A stretch of 64,000 nt of DNA. Source: Thermanaerothrix daxensis. GTDB lineage: Bacteria > Chloroflexota > Anaerolineae > Anaerolineales > Anaerolineaceae. How positions within the stretch are numbered: position 1 is the stretch's first letter; every line of letters begins with the position of its first letter. The stretch lies in the NCBI RefSeq assembly GCF_001306145.1, contig NZ_LGKO01000005.1, positions 434,001 to 498,000 of the forward strand. Reading direction: 5' to 3'. The position numbers were made by a program, and so were the translations under genes. A model generated the notes under the pieces. That model ran no database searches and was not told the origin of the DNA. It saw only the letters and a list, made by a program, of their open reading frames with translations. Shown here piece after piece: positions 10,883-19,893 of the stretch.

Positions 10883-11698
10883 TCAAGCCGTCGGTTGGGA
10901 AGATTGTGCCTGTGGGCGATGGCGAAGGAATAAAGCCAGGGCCGCTGCCAGGGCGACTACCGCCATCAGGGTCTGGTTGATATTCAGCCCTGCGACAGGT
11001 GAAGGGTCGAGGCGCAAGAATTCAAGCAGGAAGCGCCCAATGGGGTAGATGATCAGATATACCAGGAATAAATCACCGGGTTTGCGTTGTGTGGCGAAGC
11101 GGCGCTCCACCCACAGGATGACGGCAATGTTCATCAGGTTCCACAAACCCTCATAGGCGAAGAGAGGGTGATAGTAGGCCTGATCCATGAATTCAGGCAG
11201 GCGATGGGCTGGATCAATGTAAATGGCCCAAGGCAGTTGTGTGGGCATGCCGTAGAGTTCCTGGTTGAAAAAATTGCCGAAGCGCCCGATGATCTGAGCC
11301 AGCGCCAGGCAGGGGGCGATAATGTCCGTCCACGTAGCAAAAGACATGCCGTGTTTCCGAGTATAGAGATAGAGCGCCACGACTCCGCCGATCACTGCCC
11401 CGGGAATCCCCAGGCCGCCGTGCCAGATAGCGATGGCATCTAGCGGATGGGTCAGGTAGTACCCGGTTGTGATGCCTTGTTTGACCAGGGAGGCAGGGGG
11501 AGTCAGGATGTGCCACAGACGGGCACCGATGACCCCCGCAATGAACACCCAAAACAGCATGTCCCACGCGGCTTCGGGGTTTTCTCCATAGCGACGGGCA
11601 CGCCGACTGGCCAACCAAGTGGCCAGCATGGCACCCCCAACAATCAAGAGTCCGTAAAAGCGAACGGTGATCGGGCCAATATTAAAACCGGAAGGCAT
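10883..11698 (-). CDS. lgt: Phosphatidylglycerol-prolipoprotein diacylglyceryl transferase
   Basis: Membrane enzyme that transfers diacylglycerol from phosphatidylglycerol to the lipobox cysteine of prolipoproteins, the first step of lipoprotein maturation. It has 271 residues with seven likely spans. The family signature IGRFGNFFNQELYG lies near residue 140, and HGGLGIPGAVIGG near 95 matches the conserved HGG(L/M) block. An arginine-rich GRFLLEFLRLD end is also typical. A phosphatidyltransferase gene sits six bases upstream and may help supply phospholipid. lspA, which acts next in this pathway, is encoded near 23.6 kb. Confidence 0.95.
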   Translation of the reverse strand: MPSGFNIGPITVRFYGLLIVGGAMLATWLASRRARRYGENPEAAWDMLFWVFIAGVIGARLWHILTPPASLVKQGITTGYYLTHPLDAIAIWHGGLGIPGAVIGGVVALYLYTRKHGMSFATWTDIIAPCLALAQIIGRFGNFFNQELYGMPTQLPWAIYIDPAHRLPEFMDQAYYHPLFAYEGLWNLMNIAVILWVERRFATQRKPGDLFLVYLIIYPIGRFLLEFLRLDPSPVAGLNINQTLMAVVALAAALALFLRHRPQAQSSQPTA

Positions 11699-11704
11699 TG
11701 GGGT

Positions 11705-12355
11705 TCACTCCTGAGAGGAAGTAGTGGGGTTGACAGGGGGGAGACTTGAAGCCTGGCGAAATACGATCCACAAACGCTGAAGGGCGGTGAAATTGGCCAG
11801 GATCGCGATGACCCACATGGCGATAAGGGGGCGATTGAGGAGAAGGCATGGCACCAGGATCAAAAAGCGTTCTACCCGCGTTAGCAGTCCGCCCTCGACT
11901 CGAAACCCTTGGGCTTCACCGCGCGCTTTGGTGTAAGACACCATGAGGGAACCGCCGGCTGCAAGGTAAATCAGGAGAATGGCGGTGGGGTTTGCTTGAT
12001 TCAAATAATAAACCAACAAGCCGCCCCAAACAAGTAATTCGGCATAACGGTCTGCCACCGAATCTAGAACGCCGCCGAAGGGGGTGGGGGCCCCCCGTAG
12101 GCGTGCCAATGCTCCATCCAGCGCGTCCAACGGCCAAATGAAGAGCAACAGCCAACCCGCCCAGGTTATTCGGCCCTGAGCCAACCAAAGGGCAGCCAAC
12201 ACGTTCCCGGCCAACCCCAACGAGGTGACCATGTTAGGCGTCACACCTAGGTGGGCTAGTCCACGTGCCAAGCGCTCCAGGAGGGGTTTGAAGCGTTGGC
12301 GTAAAAAAGCCGTCAGTGTTTGGGGGGAATTCTCGGAAGCCTTAGGGGACACCAT
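11705..12355 (-). CDS. CDP-alcohol phosphatidyltransferase
   Basis: Membrane enzyme that exchanges CMP of CDP-diacylglycerol for an alcohol in phospholipid synthesis. The complete catalytic motif DG-x2-AR-x8-G-x3-D-x3-D is visible as DGALARLRGAPTPFGGVLDS followed by VADRY, near residues 80-103, with about five more hydrophobic spans. The alcohol (glycerol phosphate, inositol phosphate or other) cannot be told from the motif. I chose ATG 12355 because AAGGAG lies five bases upstream; an upstream TTG-type start would add 21 residues without a ribosome site. It sits six bases before lgt, so PgsA is an attractive but unproven reading. Confidence 0.85.
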   Translation of the reverse strand: MVSPKASENSPQTLTAFLRQRFKPLLERLARGLAHLGVTPNMVTSLGLAGNVLAALWLAQGRITWAGWLLLFIWPLDALDGALARLRGAPTPFGGVLDSVADRYAELLVWGGLLVYYLNQANPTAILLIYLAAGGSLMVSYTKARGEAQGFRVEGGLLTRVERFLILVPCLLLNRPLIAMWVIAILANFTALQRLWIVFRQASSLPPVNPTTSSQE

Positions 12356-12457
12356 CACATCTCCTTCCTGCCAGGCAGTGATGTCCCGAATGCTATCCCA
12401 GCGGAGAGAAAAAGTCAAGTTTGAGTTTCAGGAATGGCCCGGCAATCAAGAGGTTTC

Positions 12458-14632
12458 TTAGCCGGTATCGGCATCCTGATCTTCGTCTTCCGGTGGTATC
12501 AGGACTTCACGTTCCCGCCCGCCCCCTTGGGCCGGCCCGACAATTCCCATGGCCTCCAATTCGTCCAGAAGCCGCGCTGCCCGGGGATAGCCAACGCGCA
12601 GGCGGCGCTGCAGAAGTGAAGCACTGGCGCGCTGGGTGCGACGCACCAGCGCAATGGCCTGCTCCAGCAAGTCGTCATCCTCGTTTTCCTCTTCCTGCAA
12701 GAGGGCCTCCCAGGGGGCTTCTTCGGGTTCATCTGCCAGACGATGCCAGTACGCCACTACGCGGTTGATCTCCGAATCCTTGAGGATGACCCCCTGAGCG
12801 CGGATAGGACTACCCACCTCCGGGTTCAAGAACAGCATATCTCCGCGCCCTAACAGGGATTCGGCCCCGTTAGCGTCCAGGATCACGCGCGAATCAACCG
12901 AGGAGGCAACGGCGAAAGCGATGCGCGCCGGAAAGTTGGCTTTGATCAGTCCGGTCAGTACATCGGTGCTGGGGCGCTGTGTGGCAATCACCAGGTGGAT
13001 GCCCGTGGCGCGGGCCAGCTGGGCCAGGCGCACCAGGCTGTGCTCCGTCTGGTCGGGCGCCGACATCATCAGATCCGCCAGTTCGTCAATGATGATGACG
13101 ATGCGAGGTAACCCGGGTTGATTCTTGCGCGTCTGTTTGGCGTTGTAGGCGTTCAAATCACGGGCGCGGGCGGCTTCAAACAGGCGGTAACGCTGGTCCA
13201 TCTCGTTCAGCGCCCAGCGCAGTACGGCCAACATGCGCTCGATTTCGGTTTCAACTCGTCCCAGGATGTGGGGCAAGCCGTCGAAGCGTGCCAGTTCCAC
13301 CATTTTGGGATCCATGATGGCCAGGCGGAGCTGTTCGGGGGTGTTGTTCATTACCAGGCAGGTGATCAGGCTGGCCAGACAGACAGATTTTCCCGAACCG
13401 GTGGTACCGGCGATCAGCAAATGCGGCATGCGCTCCAGGTCGGCCACAACAGGCTGTCCGGAGACATCTCGGCCCAGGGCCAGTGCCAAGGGAGAGCGCA
13501 GGCGTTGGAAGGCCTCGGATTCAAGAATGGGGCGGAGGCGTACCGGAGTTGTGGTTGTATTGGGTACCTCAATACCCACGTAAGAGCGGCCGGGCACCGG
13601 GGCTTCGATGCGCAAGCGTTCGGCGGCCAGCGCCAGGGCCAGGTCGCGGCTCAGGGCAGAAATTTGCGAGACGCGCACCTTCTGACGCATGGGTTGGCCA
13701 TCTGGTCCAGGGCGCTCAATGTAACCCGGCTCAACAGCAAACTGGGTCACGGTTGGGCCGCGCCGGTAGCCCACCACCTGGGCAGGGATGCCGAACTCCG
13801 CCAGCGTCTGTTCGATTTTACGCGCCACTGCCAGAATGCGCTCTTCATCAATCCCGTTGGTTTCCTCCTGGGTCAGCAGACTTAAAGGTGGCAGACGCGG
13901 ATCACGGGTGGCGCTGACAATGGCCACCGGAATCCCCTCAGCGCCCGATGAAGGGGAGGGGGAAACCCTTTCCGTGGGCGGAAAGGCTGGCTTTTCAGAA
14001 AGTGCGGTGGATTGGGTTGGACGCTGCCACTCGCGCTCTACCCAGGCTTTGAAGGCCGTGGTGGCTCGTTTCCACAATCCCAGTCCTATCAAAGCCAATC
14101 CAATCCACAGAAGGAACCAGAGCAAGGCGTTAAGAGGAACAGGAAGAACGCGAGCAGTGAGAGTTCCAAGCCCCCAGCCGATGATTCCGCCATCCAGGCC
14201 GGCTTCTGCGCGTTCCAAATCCAGCCCTTCCATGATGGACAGCCAGGTCATCCAGGCAAAAAGGGCACCTTCCAGAGCCAGGATGCGCTTGAGCAACTTA
14301 ACCGGAGCGGTGGCTGTCCCACCGCGTAGTACCCATCCCCCTAAATAAGCCAGGAATAGAACCAGCCCATATCCTCCCAGACCCAGGCCACGCTTGAGCA
14401 ACAGGCCCCAGGGGGTGATGAGGCTGCCCTGGCTGAGAGAGGTCATGCCGATTAGGCTGAGCGCGGCCAGGACAAGTAGCCCCAGGCCCAGCGCATCACG
14501 CCCAAAGCGGTCCAGGTAGGCCATGGCCTTGCCCAGCCTACCAAGCCAGGAGGCCGAACGTCTCTGTTCGGATGGAATGGAGGGTGAAGATCCCGGACGC
14601 GACTCAGGACGCGGACGAGGGGTTACACTCAT
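12458..14632 (-). CDS. ftsK: FtsK/SpoIIIE-family DNA translocase
   Basis: Septal ATP-driven double-stranded DNA pump that moves chromosome ends during division. The 724 residues are arranged as an N-terminal membrane part with four spans (residues 35-190), a short charged linker, the alpha/beta motor, and a C-terminal winged-helix gamma domain (about 655-720, AIALVRRTQRASASLLQRRL). The motor has Walker A IAGTTGSGKSV near 408, LAIMDPKMVEL, Walker B IVIIIDELADLMM near 520, and ATQRPSTDVLTG. The linker is short, as in SpoIIIE/SftA-like forms rather than E. coli FtsK. Its ATG overlaps the stop of the S1-domain gene as ATGA. Confidence 0.95.
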   Translation of the reverse strand: MSVTPRPRPESRPGSSPSIPSEQRRSASWLGRLGKAMAYLDRFGRDALGLGLLVLAALSLIGMTSLSQGSLITPWGLLLKRGLGLGGYGLVLFLAYLGGWVLRGGTATAPVKLLKRILALEGALFAWMTWLSIMEGLDLERAEAGLDGGIIGWGLGTLTARVLPVPLNALLWFLLWIGLALIGLGLWKRATTAFKAWVEREWQRPTQSTALSEKPAFPPTERVSPSPSSGAEGIPVAIVSATRDPRLPPLSLLTQEETNGIDEERILAVARKIEQTLAEFGIPAQVVGYRRGPTVTQFAVEPGYIERPGPDGQPMRQKVRVSQISALSRDLALALAAERLRIEAPVPGRSYVGIEVPNTTTTPVRLRPILESEAFQRLRSPLALALGRDVSGQPVVADLERMPHLLIAGTTGSGKSVCLASLITCLVMNNTPEQLRLAIMDPKMVELARFDGLPHILGRVETEIERMLAVLRWALNEMDQRYRLFEAARARDLNAYNAKQTRKNQPGLPRIVIIIDELADLMMSAPDQTEHSLVRLAQLARATGIHLVIATQRPSTDVLTGLIKANFPARIAFAVASSVDSRVILDANGAESLLGRGDMLFLNPEVGSPIRAQGVILKDSEINRVVAYWHRLADEPEEAPWEALLQEEENEDDDLLEQAIALVRRTQRASASLLQRRLRVGYPRAARLLDELEAMGIVGPAQGGGREREVLIPPEDEDQDADTG

Positions 14633-15579
14633 TCAGCGCACACAAAACCCAAACCCAGGCGGCGGCGATCTACGTCAATGTGCAAAATGCGCACCTGAAC
14701 CGCCTGCCCTACCTGGAGAAAGTGATTGGGGGATTTCACGCTGGTGGGAAGATTCATCGAGGAGACATGGATTAGACCTTCCACACCTTCCTCCAGGCGG
14801 GCGAAAGCCCCGTAGGGGGCAACGGCGGTGATCCAGGCGGGGACAACGTCTCCTGGTTTGTAACGAGCCGCCAGCGTGAGCCAGGGGTTGGGCATCAGCC
14901 GTTTGAGACTCAGGGCGATGCGCGCATTCTCTTCAGAGACCTGTAAAACCAAAACCCGCACTTCATCCCCCACCTGGACAATATCGCGGGGGTGTTGCAC
15001 GCGTCCCCAAGAGAGTTCGGAAACGTGTATCAATCCCTCTACGCCTCCCAAATCTACGAAGACGCCGAAATCGGTGATGTTGGTTACGCGCCCGGTAACC
15101 ACGGCGCCTTCTTTGAGGGTATCAAAGAGGGCACGGCGGCGCCCCTCGCCCGCAAGGGCGGCTCGCTCTGAAAGCACAATGCGATTCTGAGCCGGTTCGC
15201 ACTCGATCACCTTCAGGCGCAGGGTGCGATTCAGGTAGGCTGAGAGAGCGGCGCGCCGCTTTTCCCCTTCGAGATTGCCATTGATTTCCACCAGATGAGA
15301 GATGGGAACAAACCCCTGGATACGTTCACCCTGCACGAGCAGGCCCCCCCGGTTGAAACCGTAGACACGCAAGGTCAGTACCTCATCGTTCTCAAACACC
15401 TGCTGCACGTATTTCCAATCGGTTTCGCTTAGATCCGCTTGAAGCATAGGCCGGATCTCATACGTGCGGCAGTCTGGCATGATGGCTGCCTCGTTGGATA
15501 ATACTGATGCCCACCATCCTTCATCAAGCGGTTCGGGTGATGAGGCTCTGGTCGTTGAGACCATACGTTTAGTGACCAT
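14629..15579 (-). CDS. S1 RNA-binding domain protein (RpsA-like)
   Basis: A 316-residue protein with about three S1 OB-fold repeats and a variable acidic N-terminus of about 35 residues. The best repeats are GRVTNITDFGVFVDLGGVEG with LIHVSELSWGRV (about residues 160-230) and AWITAVAPYGAFARLEEGVE with LIHVS (about 245-315); a weaker one spans 55-125. It should bind single-stranded RNA and may act as a short ribosomal protein S1 in translation initiation, as in other bacteria with truncated S1. ATG 15579 is preceded by GGGGAGGAATTT; the longer open frame upstream lacks such support. It is coupled by ATGA to ftsK. Confidence 0.8.
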   Translation of the reverse strand: MVTKRMVSTTRASSPEPLDEGWWASVLSNEAAIMPDCRTYEIRPMLQADLSETDWKYVQQVFENDEVLTLRVYGFNRGGLLVQGERIQGFVPISHLVEINGNLEGEKRRAALSAYLNRTLRLKVIECEPAQNRIVLSERAALAGEGRRRALFDTLKEGAVVTGRVTNITDFGVFVDLGGVEGLIHVSELSWGRVQHPRDIVQVGDEVRVLVLQVSEENARIALSLKRLMPNPWLTLAARYKPGDVVPAWITAVAPYGAFARLEEGVEGLIHVSSMNLPTSVKSPNHFLQVGQAVQVRILHIDVDRRRLGLGFVCAE

Positions 15580-15638
15580 AAATTCCTCCCCGACGAACAC
15601 AAATAAAAACCGATCGTATGATCGGGTTCCCCCCACAA

Positions 15639-17525
15639 CTAAGAGATTTGGGATTGACGCTGGTTTTGTTCTTCCATTTCCAGGAGAGCACGGGCAACCG
15701 CTTCAATGGCTACCTTTTGTTTCCGATAAAGATCTGCTTCCGACATGGCCAGGCGCGCTGCCACCTCACGCACCTTTTTACCTTGCACAAATTTTAACTC
15801 GAGAATATTATACAACACCCACTCAGCTGTGAAGCGTCTTTCACCCTCTGGTCGCACTCTTTCGATGGCTTCTTTCAGTACGGCTCGCAGGGCATTGGAG
15901 ACATTCCCATCATAAGCCTCAATGGCACGTTGGACCACGCTCAGGCGCAGAAGCGGGCTCTGGGTTAACTTGGGACCTCCCCAGTAATGCGATAGCGCCT
16001 CGCGCACCCATTGGGTTAGGTCTGCCGGCTCTGGCGGGATGTTCTGGAGCACGGTATTTTGGTGGTAGCGTCCAACTGCCCGCAATCGCTGTATGAACTC
16101 GGTTTGCGTGGTCAGAGTACGTAGGGATTCAAACACCTCACGTTGAAGACGGTAGTCTTGCAGCGCCAGCGCCATGCGAGCGGTCAGAGTCTCAAGGGCT
16201 TGCTCTTGCTCGCTATCCATTTCCATGTCCCCTGCTTTGCAAATGCCTAAGAACCCCAGCAATTGGGGGTTGCCCGCTTCATCTTCATCCAGTAGGGGCA
16301 CCAGCATGTCTTGGCCCCAACGGAAGCGTCCGCTCAGACTGCCGTTTTGCGCCAGAACCTGGTTGAGAGAGGCTTCGGTGGGGTTGTTTTCCAGGTTGGT
16401 TTGCCCCACCTGGACTAAAAGTTCCAGGCCTTGAGGGTCGAGCGCGGCTACATAAGCCCCCGGCACCTGCAGGCGATCGCAAATGGCAGCCAGCAGGGCT
16501 TCCAGGAACTGGCGCAGGTCATTGCGTGTTAGCAGGCGCGTTTCCAGGCGGCGCAGAAGTTCCAGGTCGTTTTTGTCTTTTCCGTCAAAGAGCCATTGCT
16601 CCAGGAGGGGGAAGAATAATGTGATCAGGTACTCGCTCAGCAGAATGGTGGCGACCATGATGATGGGCACCAGGGTGGAGTAGGGGTTGCCAAATTGCTC
16701 TCCCGCTCGGCGCACGATGGTGACGGCAGCCAGGGTCAGGCTGGCAGTGACCGGGCCGCGCAGAATCCATTTCAAAAGGCGGCTTTTCACCGTTCGATCA
16801 GGCCAACCCACACCGAAGAAGGCGACCGCATAGGCCATGACCACTACCAGCCCGCCCACCAGGAAAGTGTTGAGCACCGAGAAGACCCAGAAAAGCCCCA
16901 CATGACGCGCTGCCAGGGCCGAGCCAAAGAGCAAGTACGGAAACGAGCCGAGCGCAGGTGCAATGGATCCTACCAGCAGGTAGAACATGCGGCGTCGGCC
17001 CGTTGAGGTGGTGGAGCGCCGAAATGCGCGCACCAGGTTATAGCCGCTAATTCCCATTGCCAGCGCGTAGCAAAAGGTGAAAAAATCGGTCAGTGGCGTA
17101 GGTTTGAGGTGGGGGGCCGGCAATCCGTTGCGGACCAGGGGGCCAATGAACCAGGGGGTGGGAAGTAGGAGCAGGAAGATTAACGAAGCGACGTAGGCCA
17201 GGCGTACGAAGAAGCGCCGACGCCCTCGGCTGGGTTTACCGGTGGTTTCCAGTAGCGCGTCCGAGAAGTGCAGGTAACACGCTGGTAGCAGGATAATCCC
17301 GACCCACTGAGCGCGCAGCCAGAGTTCTTGCTGTGCAGGTTGGGCAGCCACACTGGCGAGCGCCTCAGCCGTGTAAATGATCACAACCGCGACCAGAATC
17401 AGCGCAAAGGAACGGGCGACCCGATCACGTAAGTTGAAAGCCAGCGCATATAAAAGCAGGGCAAAGGCGGTGATGGCAACGCCGGCAACCAGAATCTGGT
17501 TCAAAGTAATCAATACAGATAACAT
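15639..17525 (-). CDS. Membrane-bound GAF-domain regulator with C-terminal helix-turn-helix-like region
   Basis: A 628-residue protein, probably a sensory regulator. Residues 1-285 hold about eight to nine membrane spans, resembling the 7TM/histidine-kinase-associated N-terminal region of Chloroflexota sensors. Residues about 325-465 read as a GAF-like domain. There is no histidine kinase, GGDEF or phosphatase motif after it. The C-terminal 150 residues are helical and end with VREVAARLAMSEADLYRKQK, a helix-turn-helix-like stretch similar to the end of sigma-factor region 4. The signal and output are unknown. It stands 33 bases after a GNAT gene and 59 bases before the S1-domain gene on the same strand. 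Confidence 0.6.
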   Translation of the reverse strand: MLSVLITLNQILVAGVAITAFALLLYALAFNLRDRVARSFALILVAVVIIYTAEALASVAAQPAQQELWLRAQWVGIILLPACYLHFSDALLETTGKPSRGRRRFFVRLAYVASLIFLLLLPTPWFIGPLVRNGLPAPHLKPTPLTDFFTFCYALAMGISGYNLVRAFRRSTTSTGRRRMFYLLVGSIAPALGSFPYLLFGSALAARHVGLFWVFSVLNTFLVGGLVVVMAYAVAFFGVGWPDRTVKSRLLKWILRGPVTASLTLAAVTIVRRAGEQFGNPYSTLVPIIMVATILLSEYLITLFFPLLEQWLFDGKDKNDLELLRRLETRLLTRNDLRQFLEALLAAICDRLQVPGAYVAALDPQGLELLVQVGQTNLENNPTEASLNQVLAQNGSLSGRFRWGQDMLVPLLDEDEAGNPQLLGFLGICKAGDMEMDSEQEQALETLTARMALALQDYRLQREVFESLRTLTTQTEFIQRLRAVGRYHQNTVLQNIPPEPADLTQWVREALSHYWGGPKLTQSPLLRLSVVQRAIEAYDGNVSNALRAVLKEAIERVRPEGERRFTAEWVLYNILELKFVQGKKVREVAARLAMSEADLYRKQKVAIEAVARALLEMEEQNQRQSQIS

Positions 17526-17558
17526 GCCCGACCTGTTGGCTTGCCTGTCTTTACAATA

Positions 17559-18098
17559 CTAACGCAAGAGCCGACTGAAGAAAAGGGCAATGTCTTGATT
17601 GGCATAATACCGATCATGAAAACCACTAAACTCAAAACCTGATTTAAGCGCCAGGCGGATGGCGGGGGTATTTTTTGAACTCATCTCAAGTACCATTTTG
17701 CGCAACCCGCGCGGCAAGGCCCAGGCTTCTGCGGCCAGCAGGAGAGCAGTAGCAATGCCCTGGCGGCGATGGGGAGTATCTACAACCAGGTCCAGCACCC
17801 AGGCGGTGGCAGGGGCTCGTTCATCGCTCAAGGTCAGGTAACCCACCGGCCTTCCACCCAGCAGGGCTACCAAACCACCGCTGCGTGTTGACCATTCCTG
17901 AAGCAGTAGAGCGGGCGAGCGCGGATACTGCAAGCGCGCCGTGCGTGGCAGGCGCACTTCGCGGAATCCCACGTTAACCTGTCCCTCTTCCAGAGAACGT
18001 TCCATTTGCCAGACGTATTGAATTTCAACCGAGTGGTCCATGGCGACCAGGTATTGCAAATCGGCAGAAAGTGCGGGACGAACCTCGATTTGAGGCAT
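17559..18098 (-). CDS. GNAT-family N-acetyltransferase
   Basis: A 179-residue acetyl-CoA-dependent acyltransferase of the GNAT fold. The acetyl-CoA pyrophosphate loop is RRQGIATALLLAAEAWA near residue 110, preceded by the beta4 strand AWVLDLVVD. The following helix-strand KMVLEMSSKNTPAIRLALKS near 135-153 matches motif B. The ending GFEFSGFHDRYY resembles RimI-like enzymes. The acceptor cannot be predicted. It begins five bases after the membrane-anchored protein encoded upstream, suggesting cotranscription. Confidence 0.8.
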   Translation of the reverse strand: MPQIEVRPALSADLQYLVAMDHSVEIQYVWQMERSLEEGQVNVGFREVRLPRTARLQYPRSPALLLQEWSTRSGGLVALLGGRPVGYLTLSDERAPATAWVLDLVVDTPHRRQGIATALLLAAEAWALPRGLRKMVLEMSSKNTPAIRLALKSGFEFSGFHDRYYANQDIALFFSRLLR

Positions 18099-18103
18099 GC
18101 GGA

Positions 18104-18814
18104 TTAACCTCCATCAGGGGCAAGGATGCGAACCGGTACAATGCAGGCAGGAAAAGGCTGATTGGTATTGTCATAAACGACCAGGCGCAACTCGTAGTCG
18201 CCGGGGGTCACCATTTCGGTATCCCATTCGCCACTGCCCTCGCCGCCCAGGGGCTGGTCCACGATGGGGCGATTGCCGGCGGCAATGGTCAGCCAGTCCT
18301 GGGTGCCAACTGCCCGGTATTCATACTTGTAGAAACCCAGGTTGGGCACGTTAATCGTTCCCCGCAACACCACTTTTCCCTGCAAGACGTCCCCGGCTTG
18401 TGGATAGGTCCATTCAATCTGGCCAGGAAGGCACCCTTCGCTGGTTGGGGTGGCTGGCGAAGGGGTGGAAGCGCCCATGGCCGGGGCGCTGGTGGAGGTA
18501 GAAGCGGGAAGTGAAAATGGCGTTTCCAACAAAGTTACCGTGGGCGTGGGCAGCGGCTGAAAAAAGGCGACTGCGGTGGGGTACACAAACGACACCGTGA
18601 TGAATTCGAGCAGGGCCAGGCCCGTGGTGAAGACCAGGAGCGTTACTGCGCTGCGTAAACGCAGTAAGGCACTCTCGCGTTCCAGCCCAAAGACGGCGCT
18701 GCGCCATGCCTCCCAGGCGCGCACAAGATTGCGCAGCCCAATCAGGGCGGCTATTCCTAGGAAGGCGTAAATCCATCCTTCATAGGTCTTCAGGAAGCGC
18801 AGCAGATCTTCCAT
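18104..18814 (-). CDS. Membrane-anchored protein with extracytoplasmic Ig-like domain
   Basis: A 236-residue protein not recognised as a named family. Two hydrophobic spans lie near residues 12-32 and 55-78. After them is a linker rich in threonine, serine, proline and alanine (about 85-130), typical of surface linkers, and a C-terminal beta-rich module (130-236) with GQIEWTYPQAGDVLQG, an LRGTI strand and GDYELRLVVYDNTNQP, which looks like an immunoglobulin-like fold. Two cysteines (in EGCLPG and PACIVP) could form a disulfide. The likely layout is a membrane anchor displaying the domain outside. It lies between purine nucleoside phosphorylase and GNAT genes, with no clear functional link. 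Confidence 0.55.
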   Translation of the reverse strand: MEDLLRFLKTYEGWIYAFLGIAALIGLRNLVRAWEAWRSAVFGLERESALLRLRSAVTLLVFTTGLALLEFITVSFVYPTAVAFFQPLPTPTVTLLETPFSLPASTSTSAPAMGASTPSPATPTSEGCLPGQIEWTYPQAGDVLQGKVVLRGTINVPNLGFYKYEYRAVGTQDWLTIAAGNRPIVDQPLGGEGSGEWDTEMVTPGDYELRLVVYDNTNQPFPACIVPVRILAPDGG

Positions 18815-18856
18815 GGCTCCTGGTCGGGTGCTGCGATCGGGGATGACCCGGCAGGC

Positions 18857-19696
18857 TCACACATGGATGCGTTGGAGCACACCCCGGATCAAAGCGGTCA
18901 ATTTGGGCACCAGGATCTTTCCGGCTTGAAGCACCTCCTCATGCGTGGTGAGGGTGTTCCCGTCCAGGTTGGCTTTGTTGCTGATGCCCGAAAGCCCTAA
19001 TACCCGCATGCCGCCGTGGCGAGCGACTGTCACCTCAGGTACCGTGGACATGCCCACGGCATCGGCGCCGATCAGGCGCAGGAAGCGCAGGTCGGCGGGG
19101 GTTTCAAAGGAGGGGCCAGCCAGGCAGATATAAACCCCTTCCCGTAGGGTCAGCCCGGCTTCATTGGCGACGGCACGACAGTGGCTCATGAGTTCACGGT
19201 CGTAGGCCTGACTCATGTCGGGAAAACGTTCCCCAAAAGCGTCCAGGTTGGGGCCTCGTAGTGGGTTAAGTCCGGCCATTCCAATCAGGTTAATATGATC
19301 GGTGATTAACATCACATCACCGGGCTCAAAGGCGGGGTTAACGGCCCCTGCCGCGTTGGTGACCATCAAAATCTGAACGCCCAGGCTTTGCATGACGCGA
19401 ATGGGGAAGGTGACCTGTGCCATGGTGTAGCCTTCGTAATAGTGGGCACGGCCCTGCATGACCATGACTGCCTTGCCCTCTAATTCACCTACGACCAACC
19501 GTCCGCTATGGCCTTGTACCGTCGAGACCGGCCAGTGGGGAATCTCCCGATATTCGAGATGGGTGGGATGAGCAACCTGGTCGGCTAAGCCGCCTAGTCC
19601 CGAGCCCAGAATCAGGCCAATCCGGGGTTGAAGGTGAATCTTGGAGCGTACATAGTCACGCGCCTGATAGATGGTTTCTAACGTATGGGTTTCCAT
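18857..19696 (-). CDS. Purine nucleoside phosphorylase (trimeric, type I)
   Basis: Cleaves guanosine, inosine and related purine nucleosides with phosphate for salvage. The 279 residues contain LILGSGLGGLAD near 30 (phosphate site), VQGHSGRLVVG near 62, HYYEGY near 84, VTNAAGAVNP near 115, and the base-site block LAGPSFETPAD near 192 followed by VGMSTVPEV and SGISNKAN. This matches the trimeric family (human PNP or DeoD2/PunA type), not hexameric DeoD. GGA within AAGGATTG precedes the ATG by about ten bases. A TATAAT sits about 87 bases upstream (19783-19788). This is the first gene of the long minus-strand run. Confidence 0.92.
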   Translation of the reverse strand: METHTLETIYQARDYVRSKIHLQPRIGLILGSGLGGLADQVAHPTHLEYREIPHWPVSTVQGHSGRLVVGELEGKAVMVMQGRAHYYEGYTMAQVTFPIRVMQSLGVQILMVTNAAGAVNPAFEPGDVMLITDHINLIGMAGLNPLRGPNLDAFGERFPDMSQAYDRELMSHCRAVANEAGLTLREGVYICLAGPSFETPADLRFLRLIGADAVGMSTVPEVTVARHGGMRVLGLSGISNKANLDGNTLTTHEEVLQAGKILVPKLTALIRGVLQRIHV

Positions 19697-19782
19697 GCGA
19701 TTTCAATCCTTCTTTTCGAGAGAATCATCTAGGAACACACCCGTGGTGATGCCGTTTTTCTATACCATCCCTGCCGTGCACG

Positions 19783-19788
19783 ATTATA
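19783..19788 (-). promoter_or_regulatory. -10 box upstream of purine nucleoside phosphorylase
   Basis: TATAAT on the minus strand about 87 bases before the start codon. The -35 region is poor, so this is a tentative promoter for the minus-strand run starting at 19696. Confidence 0.4.
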
Positions 19789-19868
19789 ACAGAAAAGCCC
19801 TGGGCCTTTTTTGCGGAGCCAACCGTGAAGAGAATATGAAAACGCTTCCATCGGATTTTAAAGTGGTA

Positions 19869-19879
19869 TATAATATAAT
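19869..19879 (+). promoter_or_regulatory. Overlapping -10 boxes for the diguanylate cyclase
   Basis: Two overlapping TATAAT hexamers (19869-19874 and 19874-19879). TTCCAT, 17 bases upstream of the first, is the best -35 candidate. Initiation would fall close to the ATG at 19894, giving a very short leader. Confidence 0.45.
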
Positions 19880-19893
19880 GGTAAGCAAATTGT

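Noticed and set aside
13118-13885. 255-codon open frame on the strand opposite ftsK
   Set aside because: Shadow of a GC-rich gene; no family motif, and the ftsK frame shows full motor motifs.
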